This document shows positions 6,227 through 11,295 of a stretch of 15,500 nt of DNA, piece by piece. The DNA lies in the NCBI GenBank assembly GCA_012295275.1, contig CM022670.1, positions 31,685,438 through 31,700,937 of the forward strand, given 5' to 3'. The notes under the pieces were generated by a model that saw nothing but the letters and a program-made list of their open reading frames with translations, had not been told where the DNA came from and ran no database searches. Numbering within the stretch: position 1 is the stretch's first letter; every line of letters starts with the position of its first letter. Source of the DNA: Chrysomallon squamiferum. Taxonomy: Eukaryota; Mollusca; Gastropoda; Neomphalida; Peltospiridae. The translations under genes and the position numbers were made by a program.

Positions 6227-7761
6227 ATTACTGTTCTTGTTGTTATTCGTGTTGTTGTTACTATTATTACTCTTGCTACTGTTATTATTCTGCTGTCTGA
6301 ATTATTGGTACATTCGTTTTTGTTACTTACATTCTTGTTTCTTCTTCTTCTTCTTGCTTATTTTCTTACTTATTTTTAAAATCATATTAGGTTTGTATAC
6401 AAAAAATTGTTTTGTGTAGAATTGGGGGTTATAAAACGGGTGCCTGTACTCAACCTAACTCGGTGTCGTTTACTTTGAGACTGCTAATGACTTGTCCGTC
6501 TGTCTTCATGGTGTGTGGACTTATCGCTTTGTCCAGTTACCCCATAGATGAAGCAAAAAGGAAAGAAATACAACACCTGACAATTAATACAGAGTAAGTA
6601 TGAGTTAATCTCGTATATATTTTCTTCTCTTTGAAATTACTGAAGAAATCATAAACATTCTGTCTATGTATATTTGTGTGCATGTGTGTGTTTGTGTCTG
6701 TGTGTGTGGGGAGGTGTGTGTATAGATCATACATATCCATACACATACTCATACACATACTCATACACATACTCATACACATACTCATACATATACTAAG
6801 CACACATACACTCGTATCCATGCACGCGTACACACACATACTCATATTTGTATGTATATTATATTTAGTAGAATTCAGTCATTTCAAATGATATCCTAGA
6901 TTCTATAGTGAAATAGTAAATTTAATAATAAATTCTTTCTAGAAAGAATTACTGTGTATATTTTTAAATTTTGAATTTTTTGAATACATTATTAAACATA
7001 TATATACGAGCTAGTTGGCGCAACGAACAACCCGTCATCCTCACTTGTTTGCTTCACGTGTTTACCTCGCCGTGGAAGCATCTCTGTTGTGTTGTGCTCA
7101 CGTTTTGTGCAGTTTTTTGCCAAATTTCCATGGATCCTAAGAAAATGAGTGCAAAGGACAGTACTGAGAAGAAGAAGCGGATGATGTCCATTGAATTAAC
7201 GCATGAAACACAAAAACATGAGTGAGGTGTGCATGTAGTCGACTTTGCTTGGCAGTACGAGCGTAGTACTTCTGCGATATGTACTATACTGAAGCAGAAT
7301 CGTCGATAAAGGCTACAACTCCAGCCAAAGACGTTAAAATTATTTCTAAGCTGCGGACTTCTGTCCCTGAAAAGATGTAGAAATCCAATATATTTCTTTA
7401 CATTCTCTTTTATTTTGTTTTTATACAATATCTGTCATTTAAAAATATATTTTTCTTATTTTAAAAGCACATTACAAAAAATTGGGGTGGTTTTTGGGGG
7501 GCTGGAACGGATTCATGGTTTTCAATAAATTTCAGTTGGGAAAATTGATTTGATATACGAGCAAACTGAGATACGAGCTCAGCGACGGAACGAATTAAAC
7601 TCGTAAGTCAAGGTACCACTGAATATATACTGGTTTTTTGGGTTTTTTTTTTTTAAATTTATAATAAATTTTTTTTATGTTTATTTTTAAGTCTAGTAGT
7701 GAACTCGGAGGATCCTGCTGGCAGTAATATCGAAGAAACGAAGTTAGACGATGACTTGTGA
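240..7761 (+). CDS. MFSD2: MFSD2-like sodium-coupled lysolipid transporter, 12 exons, 5' partial
   Basis: Joined exons 240-364, 462-588, 1342-1420, 1879-2003, 2543-2633, 3679-3794, 4042-4122, 4599-4682, 5096-5211, 5865-6002, 6420-6593 and 7692-7761 give 442 codons including TGA, with every phase consistent. Landmarks in window numbering: DAFTDP with Asp17 and Asp21 (the family's cation-site pair), LHVPY (86-90), DRDSATAYRM (102-112) with Arg111, FGKK (267-270), LLPWSILPDILD (312-323), FYSFYVFFNK with Lys346 (337-346; matches the conserved TM11 lysine), and YPIDEAKRK near the C-terminus. Cys139 and Cys370 sit where the vertebrate extracellular disulfide lies. Vertebrate MFSD2A imports lysophosphatidylcholine with Na+ at the plasma membrane and MFSD2B exports sphingosine-1-phosphate; which applies here cannot be told. 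About 90 N-terminal residues (TM1 and part of TM2) are expected upstream. The exon 1 donor is non-canonical. The loop after TM6 is short and has no N-X-S/T glycosylation sequon. Confidence 0.92.
365..374 (+). other. Non-canonical splice donor (GGAAGT) after exon 1
   Basis: The frame-preserving junction is ATG|GGAAGT, which differs from a near-perfect ATG|GTAAGT donor by one base at intron position +2. The only GT nearby (369-370) lies four bases downstream. Using it would shift exon 2 into a frame that stops at 519-521. All other donors of the gene in this window are GT. Confidence 0.7.
374..454 (+). repeat. T-rich simple repeat filling intron 1
   Basis: TTTTA/TTTA units followed by a long uninterrupted T run (about 403-433) and more TTTA units. 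It makes up most of a 97 bp intron and doubles as the polypyrimidine tract of the exon 2 acceptor. Confidence 0.9.
462..588 (+). CDS. MFSD2: MFSD2-like exon 2
   Basis: The acceptor TTTTACAG is followed by G, which completes Trp42, then ILLSMPFTCVAYYFLFTVPD and an LSEEGKTVYFLLLLCLFQEG stretch. This matches the family's TM3, the acidic loop and the start of TM4. The donor GTATGT at 589 gives phase 0. The preceding intron is only 97 bp and is filled by T-rich sequence. Confidence 0.9.
589..1341 (+). other. Intron 2: AT-rich with dinucleotide tracts
   Basis: It contains a TG tract (about 704-730), a CA arm (1040-1066) facing a TG arm (1071-1097) that could fold on itself, and TATATG/TATA-rich sequence (about 1160-1285). 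No exon or RNA gene was seen. Confidence 0.7.
1342..1420 (+). CDS. MFSD2: MFSD2-like exon 3
   Basis: The acceptor TTTAATTTCAG precedes SLHVPYTSLTMCISS and KQTDRDSATAY. The HVPY motif and the DR(D/E)SATAYR signature are characteristic of MFSD2 and wider GPH-type sodium symporters. The exon ends with A of a split Arg111 codon before GTAGGT. Phase 1 matches exon 4. Confidence 0.9.
1615..1820 (+). repeat. Compound trinucleotide repeat (AAT then AGT/AGC) in intron 3
   Basis: A short AAT array is followed by about 150 bp of AGT units interrupted by AGC, TGC and ACT, ending about 60 bp before the exon 4 acceptor. Long apparent reading frames of Ser, Leu, Val or Thr homopolymers here are repeat artefacts. 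The remainder of intron 3 (1421-1878) holds a TG tract at about 1505-1524 and nothing else recognised. Confidence 0.95.
1879..2003 (+). CDS. MFSD2: MFSD2-like exon 4
   Basis: The acceptor ACTGACAG is followed by GA, completing Arg111, then MVMEAIGVLLAVLIQGK (a TM segment) and a loop with Cys139 (AGKCSGS). It ends DKQ|GTAAGT in phase 0. Cys139 is in the loop that supplies one half of the disulfide in vertebrate MFSD2A, but the glycosylation sequons known there are absent here. Confidence 0.9.
2004..2542 (+). other. Intron 4: purine/GAT tract and poly(A)-poly(T) palindrome
   Basis: A GAA/GAT-rich tract (about 2365-2412) is followed by AT-rich sequence and a run of 17 A (2453-2469) abutting 11 T (2470-2480), an inverted repeat that could form a hairpin. 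No gene was seen. Confidence 0.75.
2543..2633 (+). CDS. MFSD2: MFSD2-like exon 5
   Basis: A pyrimidine-rich tract and TTTTTCAG precede KWSYHIGSLIVIALYVVCIL and FVFFGVKEDT. This is a single hydrophobic TM ending in the G-V-(K/R)-E motif at the start of the central cytoplasmic loop. The donor GTACGT leaves one base (T) of Phe183. Confidence 0.88.
2718..2758 (+). repeat. (ATT)n microsatellite in intron 5
   Basis: About 13 ATT units, nearly uninterrupted, shortly after exon 5. The same motif class recurs in introns 8, 9 and 10 and in the 3' flank. Confidence 0.95.
2863..2948 (+). other. Cloverleaf-like cluster of perfect inverted repeats in intron 5
   Basis: Outer arms CAGCAGAT (2863-2870) and ATCTGCTG (2941-2948) enclose two hairpins. 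One is a perfect 10 bp stem TCTTTGACGT/ACGTCAAAGA (2881-2890, 2899-2908; 8-base loop). The other is a perfect 7 bp stem AAAAGGT/ACCTTTT (2916-2922, 2930-2936; 7-base loop). It lacks a tRNA box B and acceptor logic, so no RNA family is assigned. Confidence 0.6.
3194..3295 (+). other. Two further short hairpins in intron 5
   Basis: GTATGAC/GTCATAC (3194-3200 and 3211-3217, 10-base loop) and AACTGGT/ACCAGTT (3264-3270 and 3289-3295, 18-base loop) are perfect 7 bp inverted repeats. They are preceded by a purine-rich A/G tract (about 3038-3080). Nothing codes here. Confidence 0.5.
3520..3597 (+). repeat. GTT/ATT trinucleotide-rich tract in intron 5
   Basis: Mixed TGT, TGC, TTA and TTG units about 80 bp upstream of the exon 6 acceptor. 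Cys/Tyr homopolymer readings of this stretch are not genes. Confidence 0.85.
3679..3794 (+). CDS. MFSD2: MFSD2-like exon 6
   Basis: The acceptor CGTTTCAG is followed by TT, completing Phe183, then a lysine-rich stretch (LKKDKVYSNYFKGLKSI), YGPFVK and a TM (ASLTFLFYSLGIS). The pattern F-(K/R)-G-L followed by GP(Y/F)(V/I)K matches the N-terminal part of the second MFS half in MFSD2. The donor is GTGAGT, phase 0. Confidence 0.9.
4042..4122 (+). CDS. MFSD2: MFSD2-like exon 7
   Basis: It lies between TATTTGCAG and GTAAGT, 81 bp, phase 0 to 0. It encodes MVQGNIALYSTHSLK and LVHFSNYILLAL. The (V/M)xxGN(F/I) motif of the first C-domain helices of MFSD2 is clear. Confidence 0.88.
4123..4598 (+). other. 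Intron 7: no recognisable element
   Basis: AT-rich unique-looking sequence. No exon, hairpin of note or microsatellite was seen between the exon 7 donor and the exon 8 acceptor. Confidence 0.6.
4599..4682 (+). CDS. MFSD2: MFSD2-like exon 8
   Basis: It lies between GCTTTTAG and GTAAGT, 84 bp, phase 0 to 0. It encodes VTSVCSMPLWQYLLTKFGKK and KIYATGMI. The P-(I/L)-W-Q-(W/Y)-x-(L)-T-(R/K)-FGKK loop is a strong family match. A run of ten A in the coding sequence (4653-4662) is in frame as read but is a slippage-prone site. Confidence 0.9.
4999..5088 (+). repeat. ATT/GTT/ATC trinucleotide tract next to exon 9 acceptor
   Basis: ATT and GTT units followed by about eight ATC units, ending only some eight bases before the exon 9 AG. 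The repeat occupies the normal branch-point/polypyrimidine zone. The rest of intron 8 is AT-rich with GT-rich patches. Confidence 0.9.
5096..5211 (+). CDS. MFSD2: MFSD2-like exon 9
   Basis: The acceptor TTTGCAG comes only a few bases after a TCA/TTA trinucleotide tract. The exon encodes a TM (IFLPVSLAQTILPEGI), then CLYYIVAFLVGLSVSVSLLL and PW, the helix ending in the LLPW(S) motif. It ends TG|GTAAGT, phase 2, splitting Trp315. Confidence 0.88.
5255..5395 (+). repeat. ACATAC/CA-rich degenerate satellite in intron 9
   Basis: Imperfect ACATAC, ACACAC and ACACATAC units. A reverse-strand frame rich in Cys and Val is a by-product of this repeat. Confidence 0.8.
5691..5719 (+). other. Perfect 12 bp inverted repeat, 5-base loop (intron 9)
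   Basis: TTATATTAATTA (5691-5702) is followed by five bases and its exact reverse complement (5708-5719). It is A/T only, so it may be chance in AT-rich DNA. Confidence 0.65.
5736..5850 (+). repeat. ATT/GTT/ACT trinucleotide tract before exon 10
   Basis: Irregular trinucleotide units ending in a T run 15 bp upstream of the exon 10 acceptor, so the repeat contributes to the acceptor pyrimidine tract. Confidence 0.85.
5865..6002 (+). CDS. MFSD2: MFSD2-like exon 10 (conserved TM11 lysine)
   Basis: The acceptor ATATTTTAG is followed by G, completing Trp315, then SILPDILDLYLVEHQERKDA, IFYSFYVFFNKLAIGLGLSI and SQILLQ. The W-S-(M/I)-LPD-(V/I)-(I/L)-D motif and the FFSFYVFF(T/N)K helix are diagnostic. 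Lys346 matches the lysine known to be needed for transport in MFSD2A. Phase 2 at the end (CA|GTAAGT). Confidence 0.92.
6167..6360 (+). repeat. (ATT)n microsatellite and derived tract in intron 10
   Basis: About 19 near-perfect ATT units (6167-6225) followed by degenerate GTT, ATT and CTT units up to about 6360. Ile/Leu homopolymer frames here are artefacts. Confidence 0.95.
6420..6593 (+). CDS. MFSD2: MFSD2-like exon 11
   Basis: The acceptor TTTTGTGTAG is followed by A, completing Gln361, then IGGYKTGACTQPNSVSFTLR with Cys370, a last TM (LLMTCPSVFMVCGLIALSS) and YPIDEAKRKEIQHLTINT. The G-Y-x-(T)-x-x-C-x-QP and YPIDE motifs are family hallmarks. A second AG (6390-6391) lies upstream, but only the 6418-6419 site keeps phase and avoids a stop. 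It ends GA|GTAAGT; intron retention would stop at 6595-6597, one codon later. Confidence 0.92.
6675..6850 (+). repeat. TG tract and 12-base minisatellite in intron 11
   Basis: A TG-rich stretch (6675-6722) is followed by about five copies of a 12-base unit CATACACATACT (6738-6797), then CA-rich sequence. Periodic His/Ile and Met/Ser frames on both strands come from this repeat. Confidence 0.9.
6931..6950 (+). other. Perfect 20 bp palindrome upstream of the Tigger remnant
   Basis: AATTCTTTCT is followed directly by its exact reverse complement AGAAAGAATT, with no spacer. It lies about 60 bp before the recognisable Tigger sequence in intron 11. Confidence 0.8.
7000..7621 (+). mobile_element. 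Tigger/pogo-type DNA transposon, 5'-truncated and internally deleted
   Basis: The right end (about 7490-7621) reads like a Tigger terminus: GGCTGGAACGGATT, then a TTTTCAATAAATTTCAG region, GATACGAGC repeated and a terminal GGTACCACTG. The interior carries the start of a CENP-B/Tigger transposase (7130-7380). The left terminal repeat is not recognisable; similarity begins near the TACGAGCTAG sequence (about 7003). Most of the transposase (DDE domain) is missing. The copy sits in intron 11 of the MFSD2-like gene, same strand. Family assignment is from recalled Tigger features and was not searched. Confidence 0.75.
7130..7380 (+). pseudogene. Tigger transposase N-terminus, broken
   Basis: From ATG (7130) the frame reads MDPKKMSAKDSTEKKKRMMS and IELTHETQKHE, then TGA (7223-7225). 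The same frame continues GVHVVDFAWQYERSTSAICT and ILKQNRR to TAA (7307-7309). A +2 shift then gives SIKATTPAKDVKIISKLRTS and VPEKM, ending at TAG (7378-7380). The pattern (I/V)DLA-x-x-Y-x-x-S-x-STI-x-x-ILK is the CENP-B-type helix-turn-helix that binds the transposon ends. One stop, one frameshift and loss of the catalytic region make it non-functional. Confidence 0.75.
7692..7761 (+). CDS. MFSD2: MFSD2-like terminal exon 12, with stop
   Basis: The acceptor TTATTTTTAAG is followed by T, completing Asp419, then LVVNSEDPAGSNIEETKLDD, DL and TGA (7759-7761). The acidic, Ser/Glu-rich short tail is typical of the C-terminal cytoplasmic tail of this family, although the sequence itself is not conserved. 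The choice rests on phase, a good acceptor and tail length, so it is less sure than the other exons. Confidence 0.72.
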
Positions 7762-7869
7762 AGCTGTGTCATCTAATCTGAAACCAAAAAATTATTTATG
7801 GTCAAAAATATTTGAGTTTTGAATGTGCATGTGACGCAATATTTTTTTTTTTTTTTTTTTTTCCAAGGG

Positions 7870-7903
7870 TATTTATGTATTTATGTATTTATGTATTTAT
7901 TTG
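7870..7903 (+). promoter_or_regulatory. Candidate AU-rich element (repeated TATTTATG) in 3' UTR
   Basis: Four in-phase copies of an 8-base unit, each containing ATTTA, about 110 bases after the stop codon. Clustered AUUUA in a 3' UTR is a known mRNA-destabilising signal; here it could equally be a plain microsatellite. Confidence 0.35.
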
Positions 7904-7983
7904 GTTATTAGTTAGATAGTTATTTAGTTAATTGATTAATTAGTTAGTTGATTAGTTTTTAATTAGTTTTTAAATTAATTTAT

Positions 7984-8002
7984 TATCGTTATTATTATTA
8001 TA

Positions 8003-8064
<62 letters not shown>

Positions 8065-8066
8065 TG
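7984..8066 (+). repeat. (ATT)n microsatellite downstream of the MFSD2-like gene
   Basis: Over 20 ATT units with a few early interruptions, preceded by TTAGTTAG/ATTAGTT-like degenerate repeats (7905-7980). Confidence 0.95.
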
Positions 8067-8801
8067 TTGCTGTTAATTAATTAATTTATTTATTGTTTTA
8101 ATTTTGGCTAATTTTTAACTTTTTAACATTTGATTAATGACACTATCAAATAAAAAAACTTTGAAAAGGAAAAATAAATTTCTATTTTTAATAAGTTTAA
8201 ATATTGTTTCTTATCATTTGTTTTTAAAATAAAGATTTTAAGATAAAGATTTTAAGATATATTTTATGAAACAGGACGCTAAGATCTTGTTTAAAATCTC
8301 CTCAAAATTTAAAAAAATGTCTGTGTGATTGTTAATTTTGTTAATTGTTTGTTTTACATTTATTATATGTTAAAAAATATGTGTGATACAATAAAAACTT
8401 AAGGTATTTTGGAAAGTTAAAAAGAAAAATATTTATGATTATTATAAGAGTAAAATTGTGTTAAGATAAACTGAATGTGTTTTATTAGACCCCTGATATT
8501 TGATGATATGAAATACACAGAATTTTCAAGTAGCATTTTTGTATTTTTAAAATAAACATGAAATAAACATTAAATATATTTAAATCTACCAAAAAAGTGT
8601 GTATACATATAAACAAACAATATATACGTAACTACTGTACAATGTATATATATATATGTATAAAGCTTGAAGATTAAGAACAGGTTTTTTATATATAGAC
8701 GTCGATACAGCGTATGTATATGCATATCTGTGTAAAAAGAATTTAACAAATTTAACTTAGGGATGCATTTGTAATACCGTTATATATATTACACATGCAC
8801 A

Positions 8802-8854
<53 letters not shown>
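8802..8854 (+). repeat. (GT)n microsatellite
   Basis: About 25 uninterrupted GT units, a short distance before the left end of the MULE-type transposon. Confidence 0.95.
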
Positions 8855-8856
<2 letters not shown>

Positions 8857-8877
8857 TATGTATATATATATATCTGA

Positions 8878-8930
8878 GTGGTTTATTCCCGATTCTGGCA
8901 TTCCCGAATATGACAGTGAGATTATAACAC
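8878..8930 (+). repeat. Left terminal inverted repeat of the MULE-type element
   Basis: Begins GTGGTTTATTCCC and pairs imperfectly with 9968-10024 in reverse complement (shared GTGGT-T-TTCCC, CTGGCATTC and TATG-CA). Confidence 0.7.
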
Positions 8931-9049
8931 ATCTTAACTGGACACGCCAATTGTTCCATTTCTGACATTTTATTTCTCACCCTTACTAATTGGTGTTCCG
9001 TCACCTTAATTGATGGCCCATCACTTTAATTGATGTACTTTTGTTAAGC

Positions 9050-9718
9050 TGTATTTTGTTCACAATTTGTAGGACAGTCACTCTTTTCAAGAAATGTTCC
9101 AGGAAGCACTCCACCGCAAGCTGACAAGCAGGAAGCCGTGTCCCGGGTACACGTGACGTAGCTTTCATCCCAATGGCTTTCGCCTTAAGCAAGTTCACCA
9201 GTCGTAGATACGTTGACCCTTTCTTGTCCGGTAACAGACAGAACAATTATGGCACACACACACACATGGTTTAGGTGGGAATAAAAGATCTTCGGACAGA
9301 TCTTGAATATTCCGTCCATTGACGTAGTCTCAGACTCGCAAAGTCTCCTAAAATCAGCACCAGTACCAAACACGATGATTCTACTCTCCACATGCACGTC
9401 ATCCACAAGGACATAATCGGATCCCAACTGCGTCTTGGTCCACTCGCCTTCCAGGTGTAAATCCATGGCTGCCTTTTGAGTTTGCGGGACCTTTTTCGCT
9501 CTCTGTCGGTACAAGCTGGATTTGATGCCCTCAAACATACTCAGCTTGGAAGCTATGTCCTGTGGTGTTGTGTCTCCATACCCGGTCAACAACTTCTTCC
9601 TCTCCTCTTCATATATCTTAGGGATACTGGTCAGCTCCTCCCGTGCTCACTTCTGCATGGTGTTGGTCAGTAGGTGGACAGCAACTTGGCTCTCATCCGA
9701 GGAATGGATGTGGTTTTT
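9050..9718 (-). pseudogene. FLYWCH/MULE transposase remnant
   Basis: On the minus strand from 9718: KNHIHSSDESQVAVHLLTNT and MQK, a TGA (9649-9647), then AREELTSIPKIYEEERKKLL and TGYGDTTPQDIASKLSMFEG, IKSSLYRQRAKKVPQ. Further on comes DYVLVDDVHVESRIIVFGTG and TSMDGIFKICPKIFY (to about 9285). A frame change near 9245 gives FCLLPDKKGSTYLRLVNLLK, AKAIGM, and later a degraded ECFLEHF. NH-H-x-x-D is the tail of a FLYWCH zinc finger. (S)MDGTFK-x-x-P and LLPDK-x-x-(E/S)TY-x-R-(L)-x-x-x-LK are MULE DDE-domain motifs. The product would cut and move the element; one stop, a frameshift and a missing 3' end make it dead. Confidence 0.8.
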
Positions 9719-9967
9719 ACCTTGGAATGCATATAATATTGTTAACCCCACATGTCTAAATTGGTAGTATTTCCTGTCTCTAAATTTTACTGAGATACAA
9801 CATTAATTTCATGTCTCCAAACATTAATTTTCTTGCAATCTCTATTCTGGCTCACCTCTGCTCTTCACTGCTCATTAAAGTTAATCTCGTTAATCTCCCC
9901 CTCTGTTCTTCATGCCTCTAAATTGGCCTTAATTGCTCACGCCAGTTTTCCCATTTCTGGAAGCGGA

Positions 9968-10024
9968 TTATAACACCTCACTGATGACATAATCTGGAGA
10001 ATGCCAGTTTTGGGAACATACCAC
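9968..10024 (-). repeat. Right terminal inverted repeat of the MULE-type element
   Basis: Ends ...GGGAACATACCAC at 10024, the imperfect reverse complement of the left end. ATTATAACAC appears just inside both ends in the same orientation, not inverted. Confidence 0.7.
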
Positions 10025-10230
10025 CTGAGTGTGTATGTATATGCATATACTTTTTGTTGTTCTTTTTAAATTATCATCTCATAATAAAATATATAAAGTA
10101 ATTACAAAGATAACCATAAATTAAATTTAAAAAAATTCTTTTTCACTGAAGATAGAAAAAAAGAATTCAACATTCATTATTCTTTTCCTCTCTGTCACAC
10201 TTCAGTAACGACCAAACATGCAGCTACTTC

Positions 10231-10405
10231 ACAAATGGGTCGGTCTATTGATATACCTCCAAGCTAACATTTGTACCATTATATATTCTGTGTGTGTGAG
10301 TGAAAAAGGTAGAGTCGTGGCTATCCATGCATGAACAATGTTACTCTAGCTACCATTGTACACGCCGTTTGATAAGAGTTGTGGAGGTACACGACCTATT
10401 TAAGA
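10231..10405 (+). repeat. Possible MITE-like inverted repeat
   Basis: AAATGGGTCGGT...TATACCTCCA (10233-10261) is the imperfect reverse complement of TGGAGGTACACGACCTATTT (10382-10401). About 120 bp, with GC content above its surroundings, separates the arms. No target duplication is evident, so the class is uncertain. Confidence 0.4.
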
Positions 10406-10629
10406 AACACGAGTAACTGTCTGAAATGTTTTTTTGTACCTGTTAGATATGCCTTTAATGCTGATTCACAGAATCTTAATAACCAAACTGAGGTAATACA
10501 GGTAAGTTTAATTTGGTTGAGCAGTTCATTATAAATGTTTAGTTTATTAGAAGATAAGGTTAGCTTTTTGAAATAACGTCACAAAGAAGAAATATACAAG
10601 TATTTATTATGCCTATAACAAAAATTATT

Positions 10630-10843
10630 TTATATAATTATCCCACGATTGGGGACGCGCGCGCTCACTAACACATTTTAAATTATATTAATGACTGCTG
10701 TAAGACTCGTTTGCTAAGTTATAAAACATTAATTGATTTTTTTTCTCTCTGTTACTTAATAAATGTTATTAGTGCATGTAAATACCTGAACATTCTACGT
10801 ACAAGCAGTTACTGCGTACACGTCAAATAAACTCCGTGAGTTT
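10630..10843 (+). repeat. Duplicated non-coding segment, copy 1
   Basis: Similar along its length to 12657-12893, with the last 51 bases (10793-10843) identical to 12843-12893. Shared blocks include TATATAATTATC, ACATTTTAAA, AAGACTCGTTTG, TTATTAGTGCATGTAAA and the 3' block ending GTGAGTTT. Similarity stops abruptly there. Confidence 0.85.
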
Positions 10844-11117
10844 ACAGAAATACTCTGGTTTACAAATAGTTTTATTGTTAAAATATTTATAATGTGTATC
10901 ATGTACCAACGTTATTAGAAGTGCTATGGCTTGAGAACACTATCATATTGCATAAAGTAAATACTATTAAATTGTACGTGAAGATAATTGCAAACTGAAA
11001 AATAATTTGAAAATGGGAATAATCGATATCGATAACACTGATAACCAGAGTTAGTCTACATCTATTTTTTATATTTTTTAAATAAGACTGAGATGTAATG
11101 ATTTGCAATTTAAATAA

Positions 11118-11120
<3 letters not shown>

Positions 11121-11202
<82 letters not shown>
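11121..11202 (+). repeat. (TC)n microsatellite, 82 bp pure
   Basis: 41 uninterrupted TC units. A GA tract of opposite sense lies 1.3 kb downstream (12491-12556). Confidence 0.98.
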
Positions 11203-11206
<4 letters not shown>

Positions 11207-11207
11207 A

Positions 11208-11295
11208 CATTCGCACTTTTTATTTTTAGGCCATGGATGTGAAATTGAGTAACAAAGTTTAACAATCACATTCGCGCTTTTTATTTTTGCCGCCA
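11208..11295 (+). repeat. Short local duplication (ACATTCGC-CTTTTTATTTTT)
   Basis: ACATTCGCACTTTTTATTTT (11207-11226) recurs as ACATTCGCGCTTTTTATTTT (11269-11288), one base different, 62 bp apart. Confidence 0.75.

Larger units (their letters stand above)
7762..8877 (+). other. 3' UTR / 3' flank of the MFSD2-like gene
   Basis: AT-rich sequence after the TGA with no further coding potential. AATAAA hexamers occur at 8149-8154, 8173-8178, 8228-8233, 8390-8395 and 8551-8556; which one ends the transcript cannot be decided from sequence. It also contains a T run (7842-7862), AUUUA-type repeats, an ATT array and a long GT tract listed separately. Confidence 0.5.
8878..10024 (-). mobile_element. 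MULE-type DNA transposon, about 1.15 kb, decayed
   Basis: Left end GTGGTTTATTCCC (8878 on) and the reverse complement of the right end, GTGGTATGTTCCC (from 10024 back), match, and continue with CTGGCATTC and TATG-CA blocks for roughly 50 bp. Between them lies a broken transposase in antisense. CTGA(G) abuts both ends, but a full 8-10 bp target duplication typical of MULEs is not evident. The element is clearly richer in G+C than its surroundings. Assignment to Mutator-like elements rests on the transposase fragment. Confidence 0.75.

Noticed and set aside
6391-6419. Earlier acceptor AG (6390-6391) for exon 11
   Set aside because: It would insert sequence with an in-frame stop or break the phase left by exon 10.
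6537-6891. Repeat-periodic frames rich in Met/Ser/Cys (minus) and His/Ile/Leu (plus)
   Set aside because: Products of the 12-base minisatellite and TG tract; part overlaps exon 11 antisense.
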